From positions 276,805,482 through 276,869,481 of the forward strand of contig CM069432.1 in the NCBI GenBank assembly GCA_035610365.1: a DNA stretch of 64,000 bases. Reading direction: 5' to 3'. Below the pieces are notes generated by a model that was given only the letters and a program-made list of their open reading frames with translations, was not told the DNA's origin and did no database searches. The translations under genes and the position numbers were made by a program. This stretch comes from Aquatica leii. Taxonomy: Eukaryota > Arthropoda > Insecta > Coleoptera > Lampyridae. Shown here one piece after another: positions 53,634 through 64,000 of this stretch. The stretch's first letter is position 1; every line of letters starts with the position of its first letter.

Positions 53634-56404
53634 AGGGAGACTGAGGAGGTTTGAGGCACTTAACACATGAAGTCAAAAATACAAGTAAGTATAAATTTTA
53701 TAAATTTCCTAGATGGTGCCTTAAGCAGCCTATTAAGATGCAATGAATTTTAGCTGGTTGAAATTTATTCATTCAGGGTATAATGAGAGATATTTTATTT
53801 TTTTCATAAACTTGCATCTTGTATCATTCCTCCCGTAGTAAGGGAGTTTTGATAGAATGTGGTGAGAAAAGCATATGATTTGGGCTTTTAAAACATTTCT
53901 AAGTATTTATTGGGATATTTTAGCATTAGGAACGTAAAAATATCTAATTAACATTATTATGTTTATCAAAATTAATAAGAAACACTAGTCTTCTTTTGGA
54001 TCTAGCAGTTCCAACCACAAAACTTGGTGGCGGTAACTTAATAATGTCGTCTTCAGATACCATAGATTGATCCTCCACGTCAGGGAAAACAAAATGGTAG
54101 CCAGGCTTCTTCCGTCGCATAAAATTTATTAAACATTTTCCGCTTTCTCTAAAATCTTTCCCACGTAATGTCTTTCAATTTTCTTAATCACAAATCGTAC
54201 TAACACATAATCATTTACGTTTATCATACCTATAACAAAATCTTCTTCTTCTCTCTCCTTCTCAATTTGTTCTTCTATGTCTGTTATTTCACTAGACGAT
54301 GATGAGTAGAATGCGAGATTATCTGAATCAGACTCATCCTCTACAGCTTTTTCTTTTTTCTGCTTCACAATCTCTTTCATATTGATAGTTCCAATTGATA
54401 TTTTGTCTGTAGTAAGGTTTTTCTTGGCGTTTTTCTTGGCAGCAGTATTCTTCCGTTCTTGTCTTTTTTGATGTTCACTTTTTATTTCTGCCATATTAGC
54501 GGTATTTGTTAGGATTTTTGTCTTTGCAGGTTTCTATCCTGTTTTTTGACGTTTTCTTGGTGGAGCCTGAGGAAGTGCTCTTATTTCATCAGGGGTTTTA
54601 TAAGAGCGGGAAGGTCCAGGTACTCTTATTTCTTCGGGGGTCTCAGGAATTGGTTCTGGTGTATGGTGTCCATCGCTAAAAGCAGATGGTGTTTCTTCTC
54701 GGTGTAATGGATCAGGTCTATCTGTAACCTTTGCAGTAAAAAAGTCATGATCTGCAAAAAAGTGCGAATTGAAGGGGTAAATACCCGTTTTTAAAAATCC
54801 CTTTATTATGTTAGTTGGAGTAAAAACCCGTTGAAATGCATTGCCAACAAGTTTTGCGATATCTTTTAAAGCGATAGTCTGACCAGGATTTTGCACCATG
54901 AAGTCATAGCAATTTTCATTGTAATATGTTTTAAAGGGCCCGTAGACAGCCACATCCAAAGGTTGTAATTTAGGACTTGTATGCGGGGGTATCGTTAATA
55001 AAACGATACCATTATCCTTGCAGATATCTAGTTTTTAGGACGATATATGGCTACATTGATTATCTAGTATCAGTAGAACTTTCTTGTCAGGTGTACATTT
55101 CACAAATTTTATGAAATGCAATAGATATATTTCAAAATTGTCTGCAGTCATCCATCCACTTGGGTTTGTCACAGCTTTGGAGCGTGGCGGTGCTCCAGTT
55201 GTCATGTAATGTTGTTCACAAACACGTGAAAATACAAACAACGGAGGAATTGAGTTTCCGGTTGCATTTATGGTACACAGGACTGTGACTGTTGTACCCC
55301 GTTTACCGGAAGTGACTTTAGATACCTGTTTTTGTCTTTTTTGGGAAATTATTTTGCCAGGTTTGTGGACGGTCTGGACTCCAGTTTCATCACAATTGTA
55401 GATGGAATCTGGCTCGAACCGGTATCGACGTAGTACTTCTGCAAGTAAATCATAAAATTTTCCCACAGTGTGTCTGTTAAAAACTGTCCCACGTGAAAGG
55501 CTTGTTGGTTCTGGTGTTCGGAGTGACAATTGCTTGTTTTGGGACATAAAGCCTCAAAACCAGTCATAGGAAGCTGTTTAATTTCTGTTCCATTTCTGGG
55601 AAATTTTTTTTTCATTTTCTAAAGCTTACAAAAATGCAAATTTTTTTGTCTCTTTTGATGTAAGACCATAATTCATCCTGGCAGCTGTTAATAAATATTC
55701 TGCTAAACGTTTCTCTTCATCATCAGAAAAAATCTGAGAACCTGCATAGTTGGGGAAGAATTTCATCTCATCGCCATTGTCTCTGTGTTTCGCAACGTAT
55801 CTTCGGAAAGTCATTTTATCGATACGGTATTTATTAGCTGTAGGTCTTAGTTTATACCCATCTAAAACTTCTTGAACAGCTGTCCTTATTCGTTCAGGAG
55901 ACGCTGGTATACTGTTACTTTTTTTCCACTTAAATGGTATCGTAAAATTAAAAGGCAAATTAATATTTCGATAAACACAGATCTGGGAGGAATTATACAT
56001 GTATCGTATCTCCCCACAACTAAATGTATCAATCTTTCTTGTGCAGCTGGTTTTATAAAAATTTAAATTTCAGAAAATCTAACCTACAATATTTACATGA
56101 ATTTTACGTCAAATTAGAGCTAAAAGTATGCGCTATCCTATGTAAATTTGATAACCGGGATAACTGTGTTGTCCTTAAAATGCTTACACTTACCTTTAAA
56201 AAATTCACAAAATATTCACTGAAATCAGTCTTTTTACCGTAAATTCTTAACTTCACAGTGAAACGAACACACACTAACATCACATGTCTTGCCTACGTAA
56301 AAGCATTACAGCGATGCCAAAACAGCTGCCCACCAAGCAGTTCTGGTGGCAAATTTAAAGGTTTATCAACTCTCCCATAGTGTCACACCTCCCCAGTCTC
56401 CCCT
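53634..56404 (-). mobile_element. pogo-like DNA transposon with identifiable ends
   Basis: Left end AGGGAGACTGAGGAGGTTTG (53634); right end, inverted, AAGGGGAGACTGGGGAGGTG (56404). TA flanks the left end (53632-53633) and the right (56405-56406), the pogo target. The 2.77 kb body holds one minus-strand transposase with all domains represented. The left-end motif is partly repeated at 53833 (GTAGTAAGGGAG). Confidence 0.82.
53960..56000 (-). pseudogene. pogo/Tigger-like transposase, nearly full length
   Basis: N-terminus (56000-55630): psq/CENP-B-like HTH, PERIRTAVQEVLDGYKLRPT then ANKYRIDKMTFRRYVAKHRD, then FSDDEEKRLAEYLLTAARMN and YGLTSKE. Middle: FEPDSIYNCDETGVQTVHKP (first Asp), RGTTVTVLCTINATGNSIPP and KVLLILDNQCSH (second Asp). 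After a frameshift near 55035: PPHTSPKLQPLDVAVYGPFK (third Asp, 54960). The tail has a proline-rich linker, a basic and acidic region (54494-54200), then YVLVRFVIKKIERHYVGKIL and YHFVFPDVEDQSMVSEDDII (54190-54030), a Tudor-like domain. Frameshifts near 55600, 55550, 55035, 54540 and 54130 disable it. The DDD triad residues themselves survive. Confidence 0.87.
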
Positions 56405-56662
56405 TATATATATATTTTATGTCAATTGTCAGTGTTTAGTCTACTAGTTATAAGTGTAACTATTACTTGACTTTTAGCTATTTACTTCTATTTAAAGAAA
56501 TACCATAAAAAGTATGATTTACCTGCTTTAAATACATGAAATTTTAGTTAACTTCAAATCATTTACTATTTCAGTTTTTTTACATTGAATTCAAGCAAAA
56601 GTTAATATGAATGAGCTGGGTCAGTAAAAAACTATCAATTTTTTTACATTTTGCTTTTACAG

Positions 56663-57264
56663 CCAGTAAATAAAAGAAATATATTTACGCGAAAGTCTGC
56701 ATTGTTAACAACAGCTTCAAGTTCTTCCGACAAATACCATGTTGGTATGTAACCGTTATTTTATTACAAGCTGCAACAGAACAACATGGTGAATATGATA
56801 AAGCAACCAACCAAGTTTTGGAATAAATTCTGTTTTAATGTTTTTATAACAAACATTTAGAGAATGCAAAATAAATGGATCTAATTTGCTACCAGAATAT
56901 TGATTAAAAAAATAATCAACACAACAAACGTATTTGTTACTTAAGAAAATAATACTGTAGAAAAAACAAACAGTCAATTACAAGAGTGAACATAAGAGTG
57001 ATTAAGTGTTTTTAATTATAATTAGTTTTAAATATGTAATTGTTTCAATGTATAGACTAGTGATTTACACTAGTCTTGTAAAAAATAATTGTAAAAGTAT
57101 ATAAACACTTATGAAAACAGAATTAACATAAGTATAAATTATAACCTACAGGTATCAGGCATGTTCGGAAGAAACATCTTGGTATCTTGCAACTATCGAT
57201 AATGCCAAAACATAATAAGACTAATCTGAATTGTCATGCAGTTCATAAAACTGATCAATGTTAA
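56663..57264 (+). CDS. Possible terminal exons of an unknown gene
   Basis: An 82-base exon (56663-56744) lies between TGCTTTTACAG and GTATGT and reads PVNKRNIFTRKSALLTTASS then SSDKYHV. The next exon starts after TAACCTACAG at 57152, stays in frame (phase 1) and reads IRHVRKKHLGILQLSIMPKH then NKTNLN before a TAA at 57262-57264. Both splice sites are strong, but I recognise no family. Its relation to the exon pair at 51857-52350 (the pogo element would lie in the intervening intron) is conjecture; I found no in-phase join. Confidence 0.3.
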
Positions 57265-57387
57265 CAAATACTGACTTCTCTAAATTAATTTGAGCAAATT
57301 TCAGTAAGTATTGTGAAGTTTCTAAACACCTGATCTTTATAACACTGCAAAAGTCCGATAAGGTTTGTCTCCCATCAAAAGAAAAAT
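57221..57387 (-). CDS. Possible last exon of an unknown minus-strand gene
   Basis: After a good acceptor (TGTTTGCTTGCAG, ending 57388) the minus strand is open for 54 codons: FSFDGRQTLSDFCSVIKIRC, then LETSQYLLKFAQINLEKSVF and VNIDQFYELHDNSD, ending TAG at 57223-57221. The composition looks like a real protein. It overlaps the plus-strand exon at 57152-57264, so at most one of the two is likely to be coding. A further minus-strand frame at 56756-56977 (SGSKLDPFILHSLNVCYKN) also looks protein-like. Confidence 0.3.
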
Positions 57388-57399
57388 CTGCAAGCAAAC

Positions 57400-58739
57400 A
57401 TGTAATGTGGTTACAAATTTATTCTAATTACCTTTGTTCAATAACTTTCATTCAAAGTCAATTTATAAAAATGTTTATTTTATTTTTAATTGGTGGCATA
57501 CATCAAAAATACATCCGCTTGATTCAAAGAACATAATTATTTTTTAAAGTAAAATAATCGAGGATGTGGAACTACCCGTACAACGATCGCGTAGATCGTA
57601 TAATTTTCGAAACAACCTTGAACTTAATTTTTCTAAAATATGTTACCATTTAATTTAAGAAAGTTACCGGTAAATACCAACGTTTATAAACATAACCAAA
57701 AATATTAAATTTACAAGCTAATATTTTTACTCTATAAGTACCGATGAAACTAATGCAATGGCATCTACACGGTTTTAAATGATTTCGTTTTTAAATGTTA
57801 TAATTGTGGTGCACAGAATATTCGTACACATCTTTTAAATTATGTTTTCGTAATTCATTATCTTGCACGGTAATAGATTTTACCTATACGAAAATGACTA
57901 GCCTGTACGGAAATGAAATCGCAAATAAACATACAATGTATTGTATTTGATAATCGTAGAAAAAAAGTGTATTTCGAAGCTTGGTTTTAGCTATCAACAA
58001 ATTTGACAAAAAGTGAAAAAATTACTAATTTTAATATTAGTATCTAACTTCAATACAATTATAACTATTGTTGTAGATACTTTTTTCTTTAAATTAATTT
58101 AAAGGTGTTTGTTGAGATATTTTATAAGTTTGCTAAGAATTTTTACATTATTTTGTATATTTGAATATAAACATTTGTAACTTTTCTTAAATAACTAGAT
58201 TTTGTGAATCTGAGTTGAAAATTTAAGTATTTCTTTAAATCTCGGATTTAAAAGTTTCTTGTTTAGCGCCTGAAATTATTTTGAACATACAGAATTAAAA
58301 CATTCTATTTATATTTAGTCGCTATATATAGTATATTAATATAATTAATAAACTTTACATACAAAATCAATAAAAAAAATTGTTTTTTTTTGATAGTGTA
58401 ACGAATTTTAAAAGCAAGTTATTTACACTAACTATTTACACAATTATTGATTATTATAAACCTAACTAAAAACACAATACCAGCTAAAATAAAATAACAA
58501 ACTAACAGTTGAATAGAAACAATACCTACATTAATTTATTTATCACTGTAACACTATACCCCCCGCGGATACGATAATAATCCTATTTTGTATGCTTTTC
58601 GTTAGGTTATAACGATCGTTAGACAGAATTTCGTAAATCTTTTATAAGTCGTATTTAGTACGTTTCGATTTCGCTATAAATTCGTCTTTATCTTTAGCAT
58701 TTGTTAAAATATATATAATAATAGCAGCACTTCAAGCCT
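57400..58739. other. AT-rich DNA; nothing firmly recognised
   Basis: TGTAACGAATTTTAAAAG at 58395 could be an LTR start. No coding motif. Confidence 0.4.
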
Positions 58740-59283
58740 TGAGGCTTGGATTTCTGTCTGTTAGAATTTGCCAATCCTATGTTTTGTGTTCCACTAAGTC
58801 TTCCTATACACATTCTCGTCTTCTTCGGGCGTTTTATCTATTTTTTTCTTTTGCTTTGTTTTTTTCGTTTATGTGTCCAAACCACCTTAACCTATTTTGT
58901 TGCAATATCACTTTTGTATTTAAGTCTTGCTACATTTCTTTTCGTTTAATGTTTGTTTGCTTTCTCTAGTTACCATATTCCTCAATGTCTCCAAAGCCCT
59001 TTTTTAGAATTCTTCTCTATCATATTTCTAGACGTTTTATGTTATCCATTGTTAAAGTCCATGTTTGACTTCCAAATAAAGCTACCAACTTTACCACTGT
59101 TTTATATAGTTTGATGTTGAAGTCTCTATTAAGGTTCTTATCTAAAACTAGCTTTTCTAGAACCCCCGTCCATTTCTGGTTCTGCTTGTCATTATCTTGG
59201 TTTGGACCTGGTCTTAGGTAACGTTTGTTTTGGTTTGCGTCTGGATTATTTTTGGATACGGTATACGTCATTAATACATACAC
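58740..59283 (-). pseudogene. LINE ORF2 C-terminal remnant (RTE/other clade)
   Basis: VLEKLVLDKNLNRDFNIKLY, KTVVKLVALFGSQTWTLTM and DNIKRLEI (59175-59022) match the post-RT region ('iYkTvv.PvllYGsEtWtLt'). QQNRLRWFGHINEK (58900-58870) is the characteristic 'RLRWfGHv' motif. Stops separate them. The catalytic RT part would lie to the right but is absent after 59283. Confidence 0.82.
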
Positions 59284-61149
59284 TGCAGAACTTTATGAAG
59301 ACCCTCCCATTGCCTCTGCAGCATCGGCGACAAAACACGTCTTATTTGAATATGATATAACCACACCATTTGTTACATGCCGAAATTACCACAAAGTTAC
59401 TGCCTGAAATGTAGTAACATAAACGGGGTGTGCCACTAGCTCAATGGAGAAGGGGGTGGGTTTTATTTAAAAGTTTCGTGATCGAAATGGATTTACTTGA
59501 CGAAAACACAAATTCGATAAATAATAATGTCGAAATCAAAGGGCGCCAGGAAGGAATAAAGCTTAATGGACTAATGACCCTTGCCAACCATAAGTCCGCT
59601 TCTGTAGTATACACCCCCAACGGACTTACCTTAGAGGGTGCATTTCGCTAAAACCTAAAATAAACTAATAAAGTTACACACGCGGAGGCCGACGGAATTA
59701 AAAGCTCTTTACACTTTAACAATTTAACATTTATTTGAACAAAATAAAACAAAATGAATAAAATAATAAAATAATTGAATTGAAATTAACAAAATTAATC
59801 ACACAAAACAGTAGCAAAATAATAAAAAAATAATAATACGTGAATGCACGTTTGATCAAAACAAATTTAAAGTTAATGGAATAAAATACACAAACAAAAT
59901 AATAAAATACACAATACAGAATTTTAAAGAAATAAACAGCACAAATTAATCAATCTTAAAACATCTATGATCACGGCCGTGTCGAAATAATTAAATCGTA
60001 AACAAAATGAAATATACTTATAAAACTAACGTATAAATATAAAGTTTGAATCGATAATTCGGTTCCGTATAATAAACTTTAATTCTGGGGATTATAACAG
60101 TACCGTAAAATACGGTCATTAATTAGTTACATTAACGTTAACTTCGAAACACTTGTAATTTTTACTTGAAAATTCAAAGCTTTTAACACTTAAAACACGT
60201 AAATAATATCTTCTCGATTAAATAAATGGTGCAACATAAATACCTTGAATTCGTCGTAACTGCAGGAACGTACTTATGGTTATGGCCGAAGTGGTCAATC
60301 GAAACGGTACTCCAAATAATTTTCTATGCCGGCGGAAGAATTTCCTTTTTAACACTTAACATAATCCGCACAAAGGCGAAGACAGGACACAGTACAACCA
60401 AACGATTGCATATCCAACTTGAAACGTGAGTTTTAATTATGGAAACCGTGAAATTTGCTTAACCCGTAAATTACGAACTTTGAAAAGAAGACATAAATCA
60501 AACTTTTCACCCACTACACTTCATTTTCACGGTATCAATTTTCTTTTTAACTTCCGCGGTACGGCATAACGACAGGGTTAACGTACCCTTACCACACAAT
60601 TACCACCCGGTAACCGGTAATTTTAATTGCGACCAACGATCGATTGATGATTATTCACCTCCAAAAACCAAACTCTCTCATATTTAACACTTCGTCTTCC
60701 CACTAAATTCCCTCCGCTTGCGCGGTAACATCCACGTAAAAGATAGAGCATCAAAACAAACGCACTTAACAAAGACGGCAATTATAATTAGCCACGTGAA
60801 TTTCCATTGCGTCGACCTTCGACCGGAATATTTCCCATCGAAACCCTTAGCTTGCATAACTGCAGGTGTCTCATGATTACGCTTAATCTAATAGGATTCA
60901 GCCTAAACAAGAAAAATGTATCAACTTACATTCCACAAAGGAAGTCGTAAATTATATTGAATTGTTATTTTACGAAGATAACTAAGTAAAATACTAAATC
61001 AAAAACAAAACTACGGATCTTTATGCATTTAAAAGAAAATACCAATAAACTTAAACCACACAAATAACGAGCAAAACGTTCTTGAAGCTAATACCGTATC
61101 AAACGACGAAAACAAAACCAAACAACAAAAAAAAAAACGCCAATTCAGC
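59284..61149. other. Unassigned DNA, probably Gypsy 3' end and LTR
   Basis: It follows (on the minus strand) a Gypsy integrase C-terminus, so an LTR is expected, but I could not fix its borders. The plus-strand frames 59430-59651 and 60226-60429 are not recognised. Confidence 0.35.
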
Positions 61150-61508
61150 CAGCTGAATCTATTTATGGGGCCTGTCATAAAAAGAAAACTGCTGAACTAC
61201 AAACGCAGGTCACACATTATGCTTGGTTAAAACCCACCGTTTTGTGCTTTAACGTCATATCTTCATGCTGTCGCAGGCAATTTGCGTGTTTTCCCGAAGC
61301 GTCTCATGTACTTCATGTCCAACCTCTTCATCAACTTGCTGACGTAGACTTCTCCAGCATTTCTTGTTTTCGGTCTTTGTCCAAATTGGATGTCGCAAGA
61401 CAGTCGTATTTCGCGACAAGTATAACATGGGCCTGTACTTTCGTAAACAGATAATCGGTATGCCATTACGAAGAAATGCAGGTACTGGTATTTTTGGTGT
61501 TTAGACAC
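61150..61508 (-). pseudogene. Gypsy integrase C-terminal fragment
   Basis: AYRLSVYESTGPCYTCREIR, LSCDIQFGQRP and AGEVYVSKLMKRLD match the Gypsy post-core 'AYRs.vhesTG.tP..m.fGRe.rLPcDl.fg.rp......Yv..L..rL'. Below 61250 RYDVKAQNGGF then a stop continues the conserved 'RYD.kan..gF..Gd.VWL'. It is the downstream half of the integrase whose core lies at 63003-63300. Confidence 0.85.
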
Positions 61509-61519
61509 TACTTTGGCTA

Positions 61520-62995
61520 AGCTGTTACCAACCTTTTACTATAGTAGGTTCAACAACCACGACTAGCTGCAATGTCAGTGAATGGGCGTAGTTGAAAATA
61601 CTATAACAAAGGTAATCAAAATAGACGCAACTCTTTATACTGGCAAGTCTTTGACTCAAAGCTACCAAAGGTACGTCTGAACTCACTAATGAAGCGATTA
61701 GGATAAAGCAAATTACAATCAACGAGAAAACGTAACAAGCGTATATAATTCTTTGAAAGAATAACAGTTACGATTATCTTGTCATTACAAGCATTGATAT
61801 ACTAGTAACGGGTGATCGAGATTATTCGCAGGCGACGTGACTTATTTGTTTACTTTTTTAATAGATGTTTACTGCCGTTACTTACAAGGTCACGTGGTTT
61901 GAGAATAATCTAGATCTCACAGTACCTTACAGAATTTAATAACAAGCAAAACAGAAAATTCTATCCCGGTCAACGATTTCCAATACACCGATAAAAAATT
62001 TAAACACCAAAAGCTTATAAAGTAAAATCGATCAACTACTAATGTTTACATGCAGTCGCGAACAATACTAACAAAAAATAGCAACGTTTAAAAGTACAAT
62101 AGGAAAAATGTACCGCACCAAAATTACTTAACAGAGGTAGCTAATAGCAGCTTCATCCAAAGTTATTCCCGAAACTTGCGAAGTATATAAGATTACATGC
62201 AACGACGTGCGTTTGTCAAAAAATCGGACCTTGACTACGTTTAAAACAATTAAAGATATTTGATTGGAATACAGTCAACGTACTCAACAATTTTATAACA
62301 TGAAGCTGAAGACGTTTTATAACTTTGACTGTAAGTAGATTATTAATTCTGATCTTCAGATAAACTCCTTGTAGCTAAATACTGTATAACCAAAATAACA
62401 ATGCTTAGAGCTTAATAACAAAATAGAAAATTGAAAACAAATACGTAATTCAGGTAATAAATAATTGAAATTAAAAATTATTGAGAGATGCGAATCATCT
62501 GCCATCAACGAATATAAGTCTGACTCGAGTAAAAAAACCCGGAGGTCATTGGGTATATGACATAATTCCCGCGGAAATTAATCTTTCCACAACTTAATAC
62601 CGGCTTGCATAGTGTTATCTCGAGTCCACCAGACTCGCTATAAGAATTTTAAGTTATTAACAGCAATATGGCTAACCTATGAGAGCCAACAAAATAGAGA
62701 ATCGCCTTAATTCCGAAAGTATACAAAAATAACTTTCATTTCAGTAAGATTGCTAAAAGTGTAGTAGAAATAATCGAGGATAAAAATTAAGTAAAAAGAA
62801 AAATTACTTACATTGAAACGTACCGGTTCTTAATCAAAATGGACCCACTCACAGCGACATAAATCCGGAAAATGAACAAGGAAAATGACTACTGATGCAA
62901 TTCCCTTCCGCAGGTATCAAATAATCTGAAATATCACATCCAGGGGGTCCGTATACCAATGGCGTAGTAAAATTTTATTACAATTACAACTCTTG
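61520..62995. mobile_element. ~1.5 kb insertion splitting a Gypsy integrase
   Basis: The integrase core stops at about 63003 and the C-terminal part resumes at about 61508; only about 25 residues are missing. The intervening 1.5 kb has no coding motif I can identify and no clear terminal repeat. It could be a solo LTR (TGTTACCAACC at 61519) or a non-autonomous element. Confidence 0.45.
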
Positions 62996-63002
62996 GAAAA
63001 TT

Positions 63003-63310
63003 AATAAGTAATGACACGTAACCATGTCAACAGAATGAAGATGATGAGGCGTCGTTCTCGTTTTCTTAATTCTCAACAGTCGGCAAACTTCTTGAAACAG
63101 AGCAGACTCAAAGTATCGACTTTGATCGGGAATGTAATTCCAACGGATCTCCAACCATGCAGAAAAACTCCTTCGTCAAAATGGGGCTGTTTCTTGACTG
63201 GATATGGCGTAAAATAATCCATCGCCATCAAGATGTATTTGTTTTCCTAATCAGATTTTGGGGACGGTTTTACGATGTCAATTGCCAGTTATTGTCCGTG
63301 AGTAAATTGC
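63003..63310 (-). pseudogene. Gypsy integrase catalytic core fragment
   Basis: LAIDIVKPSPKSD (first catalytic Asp), a TAG stop, ENKYILMAMDYFTPYPV, then after frame slips FESALFQEVCRLLRIKKTRT and TPHHLHSV. This equals 'iDi.GPfp.t..gn.yilv.mDyFtkw.....HsDqG.nFeS.lf.e.c.llgi.ktrTtp.hPqsdG'. The second Asp region is corrupted. An old remnant. Confidence 0.85.
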
Positions 63311-64000
63311 CGTTGCTCGCACCGTTACTGGTGATGTCGTTTCATTTTTCAATAACGCAATAACAATAACATCAACATGATTACTGATGGTCTTCATCGC
63401 TCCCGCGTGAACCAGTAACTAAACACTTTGTCCAATGATTTTGCGATGGAAATAAATGCTGTACAGTTGCTCCATAGGTGATGCCATATGAATGGTAATC
63501 TTCGAATGACTAGACAAAATTAAATTTTGTATTTTTGGTCAACTCGTTCCAAGCTTTTTGGCGACTTTTTTTATCTTGTTCTTAGACTTAATACGGTGTA
63601 GTTGTACGTGGCCTATTTCACAGCAGTTTAAATACGTCGCTTCTTTTTCTCGCAGCATTTTATCGCGCTATTTCCTCGATGTTTTTTTGACTCTTCGCGG
63701 GTACTTCTGCAACACAGTAGAGCCTATGACCGCCTTAGTATGACGCCTGCTTTAATGGTTCAGACTCTAAAGCATAGCTTAAAGTGTTTTAAGTCAAGAT
63801 AACCGTAGAGTCTACAAAAGTTTTAATAGTTAATTGCTCCAAGAAGGTATCAATGTGGCAATGTTAGCTTCGAACACTTGAAGACTTTCTGCAAATTTCC
63901 GAATCCGACTTTTTATTTAGGCTACTACAGCTGTTGAAGATGAGCATCTCCATATCTCATTTCTAATTGTAAAATTAAGAGTTTGTAATTTTGTTGGAGG
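63311..64000 (-). other. Expected upstream part of the Gypsy pol; not readable
   Basis: On the minus strand this should encode the zinc-binding region and RNase H. Only scattered short plausible pieces are visible, too decayed to assign. Confidence 0.35.

Noticed and set aside
56620..56977. Minus-strand reading NGYIPTWYLSEELEAVVNN and the frame at 56756-56977 as exons of one gene
   Set aside because: Stops lie directly upstream of the first and no in-phase splice joins them to each other or to the exon at 57221-57387, so I list only the better supported pieces.
59430..60429. Plus-strand ORFs 59430-59651 and 60226-60429 as genes
   Set aside because: Short, no recognisable domain, and located where the Gypsy 3' LTR is expected.
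1..64000. CRISPR arrays, bacterial operons, riboswitches, tRNA or rRNA genes
   Set aside because: None was seen. Tandem repeats present are transposon subterminal or intronic repeats without spacer structure, and no cloverleaf or rRNA segment was recognised.

Overview
The window is eukaryotic, AT-rich, intron-bearing DNA with no operon-like or bacterial organisation. The transposon families present (BEL/Pao, Gypsy, DIRS-like, Penelope-like, several LINE clades, Tc1/mariner, pogo, hAT, PIF/Harbinger with a MADF-BESS partner) and the MADF-BESS protein itself point to an arthropod, most likely an insect with a large repeat-rich genome. A beetle or hemipteran is a guess. Almost every recognisable protein is a decayed transposon protein with frameshifts or stops. 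No confidently identifiable host gene is present; a few open, splice-bounded exons at 51.9-52.4 kb and 56.7-57.4 kb are the only candidates.

Layout. 0-3.5 kb: minus-strand BEL/Pao pol fragment and its probable 5' LTR. 3.58-12.39 kb: two Tc1-like copies head to head, with a 3.75 kb PIF/Harbinger element in the intron of the left copy and a 1.5 kb hAT element (perfect 8-bp target duplication) in the coding part of the right copy. 13.9-17.5 kb: a MULE/NOF-like protein remnant split by a 2.68 kb TIR element with 6-bp target duplications and an unnamed DDE-type transposase. 18.7-20.3 kb: Penelope-like element with inverted terminal repeats. 21.9-23.1 kb: mariner-like transposase remnant and a small element with subterminal repeats. 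23.9-25.2 kb: DIRS-like RNase H/tyrosine recombinase remnant. 26.9-32.0 kb: internally deleted Gypsy element with a tRNA-Lys-type primer site. 35.3-42.6 kb: a TIR transposon with an uncharacterised transposase, split by a 4.2 kb LINE with a 13-bp target duplication. 42.9-45.9 kb: a 3'-truncated plus-strand LINE running into a minus-strand LINE. 45.9-50.1 kb: LTR fragments and a Penelope-type fold-back carrying a good hammerhead ribozyme. 50.2-56.4 kb: two pogo-like transposases, the second in an element with recognisable ends. 58.7-64 kb: LINE tail and a split Gypsy integrase.

Nothing here works together as a pathway. The value lies in nested insertion history, in the two-gene Harbinger element whose antiparallel genes have interlocked exons, in ribozyme-bearing Penelope ends, and in a similar C-terminal chromatin-reader-like tail on transposases of apparently different superfamilies. 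All protein assignments are by eye from motif recognition; no search was run.
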